This document shows positions 1-9,894 of a stretch of DNA of 64,000 nt, one piece after another. A model generated the notes under the pieces. That model did no database searches. It was not told the origin of the DNA and saw only the letters and a list, made by a program, of their open reading frames with translations. The stretch's first letter is position 1. Each line of letters begins with the position of its first letter. Origin of the DNA: Neonectria sp. B-13 (Eukaryota; Ascomycota; Sordariomycetes; Hypocreales; Nectriaceae); NCBI GenBank assembly GCA_002682825.1, contig NOKP01000005.1, forward strand, positions 1,674,001-1,738,000, given 5' to 3'. The position numbers and the translations under genes are program-made.

Positions 1-1032
1 GCACGGACTATTCTTGAGAAAGCCATATCTGATATTCCGACCGTCCCCAGCATCACGGCCTGGGTGCTGCGAGTAGTTTACTTGAGAGTGGCGGCGACCC
101 ATCACATGGCATGGATGGCTAGTTGCATTCTTATGCACATGGTTGAGGCAGCTGGGTTGCATTGTGAGCCATCGAGCGGATCAGTCCTTCCGTCGGCAGA
201 AGACGTTGATTCAGAACTTCGGCGGAGGCTGGTGGCCGTCGCGCAGCATCTCAACATCTGGATGTCGTTCGACATGGGCCGCTCGAGAGTGGCGCTGTGC
301 AACGCCACTGTGATAATGCCCTCTGCGCGACCTGGGGATCAAACTGTCGAGTTGATGGAACTCCTACCGTACTCTGCCGCACTTGACCCCGAAAAGGCGC
401 CCAACATTTCCGAGCTGGAGAGCGCCCTATCCGCCGTGTTGAATCGCGTCCATTCCAGCCCACCATCGACCATGGCCCAGTGTAATCTGGCACTCTGCCT
501 GTGTCGTCGGCTGCAATCGATGAATGCTTCCTTGACAGGAACCATGCTCGATCAGATGCTCTCGCTCACGTCCAAGGGCATCCAGGCGGCCCAGGCAATC
601 CTGGATGCCCGCGCTCCGTGGCATCACATGGCCAACGTGCCACTCCAGATTGTCTGCGTGTTGCTTGCTATAGATGCCTCTTCGACAACGTCCCAGCTAA
701 GAGGCGCCATGCAATGTCTCAGCAACGTTGCCGCAGTCTATGCTACCGACGCGACCCAGGAGGCGCTGAAAACGGCGTCTCTGCTCATTCTGTTGCATCA
801 ACGGTGGAAGGAGAAGTGCGCATCGGACTTGGGTGACATACTAAAGCTATACCCGATGGTCCGGCTTCACGAGGCGAACAACGACTACTCAGTAGAGCAA
901 ATGGAGAATATCATGTGGCTGGACAATCTGACAGGGGATCTATCCAGCTTGCAGTACGCCGATATTGATCAGCTTCTAGTTCCAGGGTTATTTTGCGATA
1001 CTAGTTCTAATCAGACCCTGGATATGAGTTGA
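1..1032 (+). CDS. Zn2Cys6-type fungal transcription factor, C-terminal part (5' partial)
   Basis: The frame is open from the first base to the TGA at 1030-1032, giving 343 residues, so the start and the expected N-terminal zinc cluster lie outside the window. The segment matches the regulatory middle-to-C-terminal region of fungal-specific transcription factors: HHMAWMASCILMHMVEAAGLH near the start, a SFDMGRS segment, and APWHHMANVPLQIVCVLLAID about two thirds along, the usual helical hallmark of this family. No zinc cluster is visible, so the Zn2Cys6 class is inferred from this domain. It is read in the same direction as the next gene, 840 bp away. It could regulate nearby genes, but it is about 9 kb from the NRPS and nothing here ties it to that cluster. 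Confidence 0.75.
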   Translation, partial: ARTILEKAISDIPTVPSITAWVLRVVYLRVAATHHMAWMASCILMHMVEAAGLHCEPSSGSVLPSAEDVDSELRRRLVAVAQHLNIWMSFDMGRSRVALCNATVIMPSARPGDQTVELMELLPYSAALDPEKAPNISELESALSAVLNRVHSSPPSTMAQCNLALCLCRRLQSMNASLTGTMLDQMLSLTSKGIQAAQAILDARAPWHHMANVPLQIVCVLLAIDASSTTSQLRGAMQCLSNVAAVYATDATQEALKTASLLILLHQRWKEKCASDLGDILKLYPMVRLHEANNDYSVEQMENIMWLDNLTGDLSSLQYADIDQLLVPGLFCDTSSNQTLDMS

Positions 1033-1874
1033 GCGGGCAGGGCGGCCTCCGACTAACCTCCGTGTTGTTTTTCTACTTGGCTAAAGATGAAGGGAAACGG
1101 GTTTGCAACCTTTTCAGCAGCGTCTGACTTGGTATTGGTGTGAGCTACGCCACAATCTGATTCTGCAGTTGTCCGTGTCTCAGGTTGCTTACTTAACGGC
1201 CTGGCCGAATGCAACCGGAGGCGCAAGGGAGCCACCGCCTCGCTGTGGCCGTTGGTGAGGTCTTGAGATCATCGCGCAGCTAGGAGACTCAATGTGTATG
1301 GATGCAATAATAAGTTGGTGGTACGCACTCTATCAATGGATCAGAATGTTGATCAGAAGGATGCATTAGGCGCCCGGCTTACCTCCGCGGAGCCTTTGGG
1401 CAAGTTCGTTGCTTATTTTTAGCGCGTTTTGAGACGCGACCATAGTGGCGAAGTCGGCCTGTATGCGGCCCGAGGAATAAGGACAATGACTTGTGTTGGT
1501 GTTGGTAGTTACCTACAAGATATTTCCTACCTAATTGGCCAATTGGTTTCTTAGTCCTTCGAGCGGTCGTTCAGACGGTCGTTTGGATGGGAGGCCGAAT
1601 ACGCGGCCAGACGGGCGGCTAGATGTATCTAATTTTGGCCCTAAAACTCAGTCATGCGGACAAGTTGGAAACATTCGTTGTTTCCAAGCCAGCTGCTTCC
1701 CAAAAATAAAAGATCACCAGCAAGCTTTTTAATATCTAACTACAACAACGGCCACTATTATATTGTATCTTTCACATCTTAAGCACCCCTGTCTATCCTC
1801 GCTTGACGTTTCTTCGTATTATCCTTGTGCAACAAATTGTCTTATACCTTGTCTAACAAAACATCACATTCGCA
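1033..1874. other. Intergenic: 3' end of the regulator and promoter of the HATPase gene
   Basis: No convincing coding sequence. It holds a short GC-rich degenerate repeat around 1564-1625, including CGGTCGTT twice (1564-1571 and 1576-1583), followed by an A/T- and pyrimidine-rich leader (about 1730-1870) typical of fungal promoters just upstream of the ATG at 1875. Confidence 0.5.
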
Positions 1875-4800
1875 ATGAGGGGTGCCGCAAGATCCAAATC
1901 AGAGGCTGCCTGGCAGATCGAGCAAATTCGCACTAGCTTGGGTATTGGACATGAAGAGCAAAATCTCGTTTTGGTCTCTAACCTAGATGCATCCCTTCAT
2001 GTGTATGAAACCTAATTACAGCCATGGACCACATACTAATGTTGAGATAGTATTGCGAAGGATCTATACCAGAAGTCTTCACATTTCCTTCTTGAACTCA
2101 TCCAAAATGCAGACGATAATACATTCCCGCCCGGAGTCACACCCAGCCTCAGTCTGACCCTCTCATCGGGGTCAGGGTTCCAACACCTCCGCACTGATTG
2201 CAATGAGGTTGGTTTCACATTGGATAATATCGGAGCCATAACTCAAGTTGGGCAAAGTACCAAAATATGTGTCACCAACGGGCAAAGGGGTTACATAGGC
2301 GAAAAGGGAATTGGGTTCAAGTCGGTGTTCAAAGTTGCCAACATAGTGCATGTCGCCAGCGGCTACTATGAGTTCAAGTTCGACCGGAAGGAGCGACTCG
2401 GCATGATTCTCCCAAACCTCTCAACATTTCCAAGCGGGCAACGCCTTTCAAACCATACACAATTCCTTCTGGAGCTGAGTAGCCAAAAGGATTTCCAGAT
2501 GATTCAGAATGAGGTGCACAACATCGAACCTGAACTCCTCATTTTCCTTAGGCAACTCCGACGATTGACAATACAGACAAGCCATGGCAAAAGGACATAT
2601 CATGCTCTACCCAGTGCGTCCGACACTCATTTGGGGGAGTTGTTAAGCATATCTTCGGAACATCATGTTGAAAACAAATCTTTTACGACGACCTATGTTA
2701 TCGTACGTCACAATGTCACGAACATGCCCAAGGATGACCGGAGAGAAGATGTGACAACATCGGAAGTGGTACTCGCGTTTCCTATGCAACTCTTGACCCC
2801 GAAAATCAGTACGCAGAAAGCGTTTGCTTTCCTCCCGATCGATGATTTTGGCTTCAAGGTCAGTGGCATTCAGAGCCAAATGCGAGAATCAGAACGCAAC
2901 TGTTAACATCGAATCTAGTTTCCTCTTCATGCCGACTTTCTTCTTGTCGCCAGTCGAGAAGGTCTTGATTATGACTGTTTTTGGAACGTGGCACTATGGG
3001 ATGCGCTCCGGGAAGCATTCTTGATAGCTATCAAGCGGTTTGTCTCTATGCCGGCAAACGAATCAGGAGCGGGACTGCGATATTCCTGGCCCAAGTTCAT
3101 CAAGCACCATCGAAACTCACATGAATACTGGAATAGCCTCCATGATGCTATTCTACGTGGACTACGTGGCCAACGTGTCGTTGAATCGTGCGATGGAGAT
3201 TCTGGCCTTTGCTATCCTCCAGAACTACGTTTCATCCCCCCTCGGTTTCGGTTTGAAGGAGCCGCACTCTTTGACTGTTCGTCTCTGCGGAGAAGACATC
3301 TGGCATTTACATACGATACCGTTCACGGAGAGCTTGAGCTTCTCGGGGTTAAGAGAACCAGTCTCCAAAACTTATGCGAAGAGTTCTCGGAATGGGTTGC
3401 AGAGGCCGGTGCTCCTGGACTTGACACAAAATCTCCCGAATGGCATCAGCAAGTTGCCTTTCTCTTTTGTGATCAGATGGAGCTCAGGGATTATCTGGCA
3501 GGCCTTCCAATAGTCCCTCTCAGAGACGGCACATGGGTCAGCGCGAGCACGGAGCGCCTGTATTTGGCGTCTGAGACTGACGACGAATACGTTCCCAGCG
3601 GAATTGACTTGTCCATCGTTCACGAAGCGGCGTGCCAGGACCCAGTGAGAAGACGCTTCTACGTGTTTTTGGGGGTCCGAACCTACACAGCTTCGCAGGT
3701 GTGCAGTCTGATCTTGGAACTGCATGCTGGCACTCCCTCCAGCGTGTCCGACCGCCAACCTGAGGATTTGGTCAAGGACGTAGCTTATCTATTCAAGTAT
3801 ACCCATATCCTCGGAGGTGGGGGTGCTCCTGAGATATACTTCCTTGTCAACAGAGGAGGGTCGCCAGAACGGCGCAAGACTCAGATCTACCTTGTCGACG
3901 ACAACGCTAGCCCAGCCCTAATCAGCAAATACAAAGACACGCGAAGAAACCCGTTTTACATCCTGGATGATCACTATGAGACAATGATATGCGGCGATGA
4001 TCAGACGATCAAAGTGGAGTTCTATAGATGGCTCTTACGATCGCAAAACATCTCGACAGTTCCGATTCTCATCCGCAACTCCCAGCTCAGTCCTGAATGG
4101 TGGTTTCTGAAAAACACGGATGTGGTCGATCTATTGCTGGTCGTTGAGCAAATTTGCAAAAGTACTGGGGCCAGTCCTCGACTTTTACCGGCTGTCCCAG
4201 AGCTTCGAGTGGAATGCCGTGACGGGACGCGTCAGCGCCTTGCTGAGTTAGCCATCCCAACCAAGGCCCTCGTGCGGGCGTGTCCGCATCTTGCCTTCGC
4301 TGCATTGCCTAACCCCGAAAGATGGAAATTTCTTGACCAGTTTGGGATTCTCACTGCGCCAAACACGAGTGGCAGGTTGCGAAGCCTCCATGCATTGGCG
4401 AACCTCCCGATTGAGAGTGTCGACAAGGAGGCCGTCCACGAACTCTACCAAGGGCTGAATCTGAGTCTAGATGACGAAAAGCCAATGATAATGTAAGTAA
4501 TGTCACCATCCACCGCTCTATTATTCATCCATACCAACAGAAAAATGCAGGGAAGCATTCGATTCAGAACCTCTAGTGTTTGTATCCCGGCCACACCCCG
4601 AGTGGGTGCGGTACGGATCATGCGTGTGGAGTGCCCCTTCGCCACTGAAGCAAGTGATTCGGCTCGATGGCCGCTATGGTGACTGCAGGAGACTATTTTG
4701 CAACCAACTTGGGGTTCGGCCTGCCACTATCGAACACGTGGCGGATGAGCTCTGCTCCCTGCAAGAAGAGAATTCAGAGGGCATAGTGCAGCGCTGCGAA

Positions 4801-6675
4801 GAACTTTTGATGATTCTGAAGCACCATCTCACGGGCGGATCTGAATTGCCAGCGCCCCAGTTTTTGCGTCTGAGGCATGCAAGAATCTTTCCCGTCATGA
4901 AGGCCAGGGATGCCTCAAAGCCATTGGCAGAGCCCAAGATGGTTCTCAGAGCCCTGGGCGATGAAGACTGGTACATTCCGGACCGTTTCACTTTGGAGGT
5001 TGCCTTTCGGGGCAAGGTCGACATCCTGAAATTCTCTATCAGATCGGTGATTCTTCTCGATTCGTTATTCTCGAAGCTCAGCCTCCAGAAAAAGTACCTC
5101 TCGTTTGTGGTCGACGAGACTGTCAACCCGCGCGGGGCGATCTGCAAAGACCCCCGCAAGGACAAAGATCTCAACATGCGGACCCAGTACTTTTCTTGGT
5201 AATCATCTCTCGACCCTCTGTCAATGCTTGTTTTGCTTACATGTCGCAGCCTCAATATGTCGCCAGATTCACCATCAAGACAAGACCCTATACCGCTATG
5301 TGTGTGGTCCGTCCCGTCTCTCGTCGTTGTCAGGTGCCTAGGTGCTATTGTCGTCGAAGAAGACAATGAGTTGATTACATTTCAAGAAGAATCGACTTTG
5401 ACAAACATGTACTTTCGTGCCAATATACCTCCAGCAAAGCAAGCCGAAGTCAACTACAAACTCACGGAGTTCTTTTCCAAACAGTACAATGTCAAGCCGG
5501 ACGACATGAATCTCTTCAACCTTTTGTTGGGTGCTCCACGCGACGAGCTGGATCTCATCATGGCTACCCATAATCGGTTCCTGCCAGAAAGAGAAAACAT
5601 CAACAATCAAAGAGCCTTTGGTGTATGGAACCCGGACAGGATGGATGTGATTGTGATCGAGGACGACGTAAGCGAGCAACGAGATGGCGAGCTCAGCAGT
5701 ATCACAAGAGAGCAAGCCAATACTCTCGGACAACCAGCTCGGATACCTGCACCGAACCCGTCTATCCCTTTCCCAAGCATCCAGGTCCAATATTCTCTGC
5801 GTGAACTAATTCCTTCATTTCAATTGCGAGCTCAGAGCATCGCCAGGAGCGCTGGAAACTTTCGGATATCGAGGCGCCCCATAACACGAGGTTCTGCACA
5901 TGCGCGGAACAGAAACGAGAGACTTAGACAGTCACCTCAATCCGTCCAGATAGCTCCAGTACCGATACCGCCTCCCCCCACAGCACCACAATTGCCGGAG
6001 TCTTTCTTACAGATTAGCAACAGCTATGACTCTCCAACAGAATTGACACTCGATTCAACTCATCAGCAAATTAGAACTAGGGAGATTGGTTTCCTCGGAG
6101 AGGCTTTCGTACTTCACCTCTTCCTTACTTGCGCGCTACGTTCTTTTCTAATTTGTCATGCAGGTTCACAAGGTGTTCGAACACCACATCAGCGACTGGT
6201 CTCATGAGAACTGGACCAGCAAATTACGAGTTGAGAGTGGGTACGCACCCTTCGCACAACTCGAGAGGGGATTTTCCGACTTTACGTATCTGGATTCTCG
6301 TGGTCAGATGACGGCATTCTTCCAAGAAGCTGGTTTGGACCTGAATGCAGGATGGTCCAACGGCACCACATATCACTTGGAGGTCAAAACGACAACCAGC
6401 AGCTGCGCTGAGCCATTCTTCGTGAGCCAGAATCAAATGAATATGGTAGGACCGCTACGGGAATAACTTTATCACGTCCTTGCTGATTATTTCCAAAGAT
6501 GCAGAAATATGAAAATGACCCCAACAACGCATACATTCTCCTCCGAGTCTTCGACATCGAGGGCGATAGCCCGAGTCTCAAATTTCACCCGAGGCCATGG
6601 GGTCTCTGCCTCAGCGGTGTTCTTGCATTTGCGGCGCCTGGTGGATACCAAATGTGTGAAGTGAGGTTGTCTTAG
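1875..6675 (+). CDS. Sacsin/NO VEIN-type HATPase protein with C-terminal DUF3883 domain
   Basis: Seven exons: 1875-2002, 2051-2858, 2919-4492, 4551-5198, 5250-6108, 6164-6445, 6499-6675; 1491 residues. Near the N-terminus is a GHKL/HSP90-like ATPase: N box ELIQNADDN (residues 58-66) and glycine-rich lid GEKGIGFKSVF (126-136). The middle has no named domain, then comes a low-complexity proline/serine-rich linker. The last two exons encode a DUF3883 (NOV) domain: LGEAFVHKVFEHH, then D1378 in DFTY and E1412-V-K1414. This D...ExK spacing resembles PD-(D/E)xK nuclease folds. Plant NO VEIN and large fungal homologues share this layout; the biochemical role is unknown. Most junctions are in phase with good GT/AG signals. 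The 5199-5249 junction is less sure, because the other frame just after it (reading PQYVARF) also looks protein-like; a further small intron before about 5340 is possible. Confidence 0.8.
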
Positions 6676-6845
6676 TGTTGAGGCATGATGGACTTACATC
6701 AGGCAAGACAACTGGGTCAAACATGCACGTGAGATGGGGTGGAGTTTTCAGGCAAGGGTTGTTAATATCTACTCAGCGCAAGGGGCGAGTACTAGGCATT
6801 CAAACACTCTAAATATCTACTAAGAACTATACGAAACGAAGTTTT

Positions 6846-8079
6846 CTACCAGTGTGTGGTGGCACCAATGGTAGATCCAGACGCGGGGAGCAGGAAGTTG
6901 CTCGCGGGGATCTTGCCATCAGATCCTCGGGCCTGCGACACCAGCTTCGTATCGACGCTGAGGAAGCTTGAATCCGTCCATGTCTTGCCATCCTGCCACG
7001 AGTTGCCCGACGTCTTCTGAGTTCCGGTAAGGGTGATCTGAGCAGCAGACTTGGTGGTGCCGATGTTGTTCGCGGCAATGTTGTTGGTCAGGGTGGAGGT
7101 GCTGGAGGCCATCTTGAAGCCAACGTCGCCGTTGTTCCAGGCGGTGTTCTCGGACAGAGTGAAGCTGCCAGTCTGGCTGTTGTCGGTGAAGCCCTTTGCG
7201 GCGTTGTTGAAGGCAATGCAGTTGGTGATGATGTGGTTGGCAGGACCAATATCGCCCGCGTTGCCACCACCAAGCTTGAAACCATTGCCATCTCCCTCGA
7301 AGGCGCTGAAGCCCCAACGGTTCACGCCGTTGCCCCAGGAGATGGTGTTCTTGATCGTGATGGGCGACTTGAACTCCCTGCGACGCGTGTTAGAAGATGA
7401 TTTGCGATATCAGATGGACGACTTACCAAAGATCCAGACCGTCGTCCACATTGTTCCAGAGGCGGGCTCCAATGAGCTGGTTGCCCGTGCCGGAGCCTTC
7501 CTTGAAGGCAAAGCCATCGGCGCTCTCTCCGTTCTTCCTGGGATCGCGGTTCATGTACGAGTCCAGGTACACAACCTGGTTGTTCGCACTGGCGCCCTGC
7601 ATCTGGAAGCCGGTCTCGTAGTTGTCATGAGTTACAATGCGCTCATAGTAGTTGTTGGAAGAGTCTTGGTGATAGACTCCGTAGGGCCCGTTGATGAGAG
7701 TCAGGCCGTAGAACTTCCAGTAGTTGGCAGACTGGATGTGGAGGATGCCACGGTCGGCGTTGGCCAGCGAGGCTCCAACAGCAGCCGGGGTTCCGGTAAG
7801 GGCTTCGCCGTCGATGATGACGACTTCACTCTCGTATGCCCTGAGAGTATATGGCTTAGCCGAAGTGCCGCTCTTCTTGATCTGGATGTTGGTCGTCGGC
7901 TTGTAGGTGCCAGCACGCAGATAAATGACATCGCCTGCGACGGCGAGGTTCACCGCAGACTGAATTGACAGCAGCGGCTTGGTGATGGATGCATCTCCAG
8001 AGTTGGTGCCGGTGGGAGAAACATAGATGTTTGCAGCCCAGGCCAAGCTAGGCATAACCAGGAACGAGAACGACTTCAT
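6846..8079 (-). CDS. Secreted pectate lyase-like beta-helix protein (PL9-like)
   Basis: Two exons on the minus strand, 8079-7427 and 7377-6846, separated by a 49-nt intron (donor GTAAGT, branch CTAAC, acceptor CGCAG); 394 residues. A short signal peptide (MKSFSFLVMPSLAWAA) precedes NIYVSPTGTN, the usual start of secreted parallel beta-helix proteins. Repeated short turns, the ESADGFAFKEG segment and NNVDDGLDLW match polysaccharide lyase family 9 and related right-handed beta-helix enzymes, which cleave polygalacturonate by beta-elimination outside the cell. A TATA-like TATAAG lies 81 bp upstream (minus strand, 8160-8165). It lies beyond the 3' end of the NRPS, in the same direction, and is probably an independent plant-cell-wall gene. 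The family is mostly bacterial, so ancient transfer is possible but not shown here. The PL9 assignment is from motif memory. Confidence 0.8.
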
Positions 8080-9894
8080 CTTGAGCAGGTGATTGATTAG
8101 AAGGGCAGAGATGAGCTGAGGTGTCTACCAAAAGGCTCAGAAGCTGAGCATGTCATCGTCTTATACGTTTCGCCATGAGTACTTGGTGTACAGCCCTTTC
8201 ATTACCGACCCCTTTCTGCTCTGGTAAGAAACGCCGAGCTATAACAAGCTTAATCCGGGATGCCAACATGGTTGGTGGACAATACCAGGGCCGTTCTGCA
8301 GGCCTCCGCTTTTTACCATTGATGTCGAGGCACTTCCGCCTATCACGAGTCGCGAACGGGGGTCGTGGATCCTGGTCGCCGGAATTTTGAAACTGACATG
8401 GACGCTATTTGGACACTGACATCCACTTTTGGAAACGGAGGAGGAGTTCGGACCACGCCGAGAGCTGGTTTAAGGATGAACTATGCAAAATACGGCCACC
8501 TGAATTAACCGTCCGACTGAAGGTTTAGCTACCACTAGTGAGTCGAATGACGATCAGGGGTTTATTTTCACGACGTTCCCACCGCCGACCAATCCACCTA
8601 TGGCAGTGACCGCGGACTGCCCGAAGAAAACCCAGGCGGAATAATTGCCACCCGTGAGGATTCCATTACACCTGGGCTTACTCAATTCCATGGCTCGCTT
8701 GTTTCGTCTTGAATTGACGGACTTCATTGGCTGAGCATAATGACGGTCATCACCTTGAAGAACGCCATAAATCCTCATCGCCATCCCTGGCTCCTTTTGA
8801 ACCTAAGAACATATGAAGTAACAGTACTGCATTGGACAACCCATAGCATGAAGTGTGATGGTGACTTTCTTTTGCCAAACCAATCAAGTGGGGAAAAGGC
8901 CCGCCAAGCCCATCGTTCATACCAAGATCGTGGGTAGCGTGGGGTGGAACGAATCAAAGCCTACATTATGTCACCAAAGTAAACGGTGGAACCAGCTCTA
9001 GGAAGCTTCAAGCACATACAAAGCCCGTGTAATGTGAGATACTCCTGATTCAACAGGTTCTTGAGCCACCAATCGCGGTGAACGTTCCTATTTCTGGGTG
9101 CAACACTTTTATATGACGACGGGGGACAGGCGTGGGGGGCTTTAACTGGATCGATCTTAAGTGCCGGTCGGATGTAACGAAATAAGAATACGGGATTCGT
9201 ATTAGATATTCGATCGAATGTGGCTAGATTCTCAACTTCCTTGCACTGTTGTGATGGTCTACTCGTTCTTCGGCAGCCGACCCGGACTAGTGGTCGATAA
9301 ATGGCATGCATGCATCGGAGTATGCGCTACGTTTTGGGCCATTTGCACCCTAAACGCAGTAGTCGGTGCTGTCCAGAATATTTAGACGAATGTAAGTCGC
9401 ATGAATCCATCTCGAAGTGCAGCCTTGCTTTGAAATCCAGTCTAACGCTGTCGATCGATACAGGGTAGCAGCAGCAACCGATGTGATTGTGCGTCGAAAA
9501 GTTGTTTCACATATTGGCTCAATTTCTATTCCGGCATACTGGTCCTTGCATTATACTGATACTAAACTCGTGGCTCGCCTGCCGCATTCTAGCTGGCGAC
9601 GGTAAGTCCTGCTGTTGCAGCTTTGAACGTCTGTTGAGTTTGGTTGGCATCCTCAATTATCACAACCCTGCAAAAGTTTAATTTCAAGAATCATTCGTAT
9701 TTACTTGTCATATTTGCTACTACACTCCGTGATCTTCATTCAGACTACATAGGATAGGATTTCCATAACCTGTGGACTAAGCTACTCCAAGTTACTTATG
9801 TGTCAGCTACCGTTCTAACTATTATTTGCCATAGGCAGATCGTTTAGGACGTTGCAAAAGCAGAGGAACTGTTGGTGCCCTCACATCACTCCGG
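8080..9894. other. Intergenic between pectate lyase and the NRPS 3' end
   Basis: 1.8 kb without a credible gene. The open frames are short, lack domain motifs, and none encodes a condensation, thioesterase or reductase segment that could complete the NRPS. The 8080-8170 part is the pectate lyase promoter; 9700-9894 is A/T-rich 3' flank of the NRPS. Confidence 0.5.

Noticed and set aside
1564..1625. CGGTCGTT-type repeats as a CRISPR or transposon end
   Set aside because: Only two exact copies, no regular spacing, no terminal inverted repeats, and the sequence is fungal.
8961..9311. Extra NRPS exon or small gene downstream of the NRPS
   Set aside because: The 116-codon frame has no condensation, thioesterase or reductase motif and no other support.
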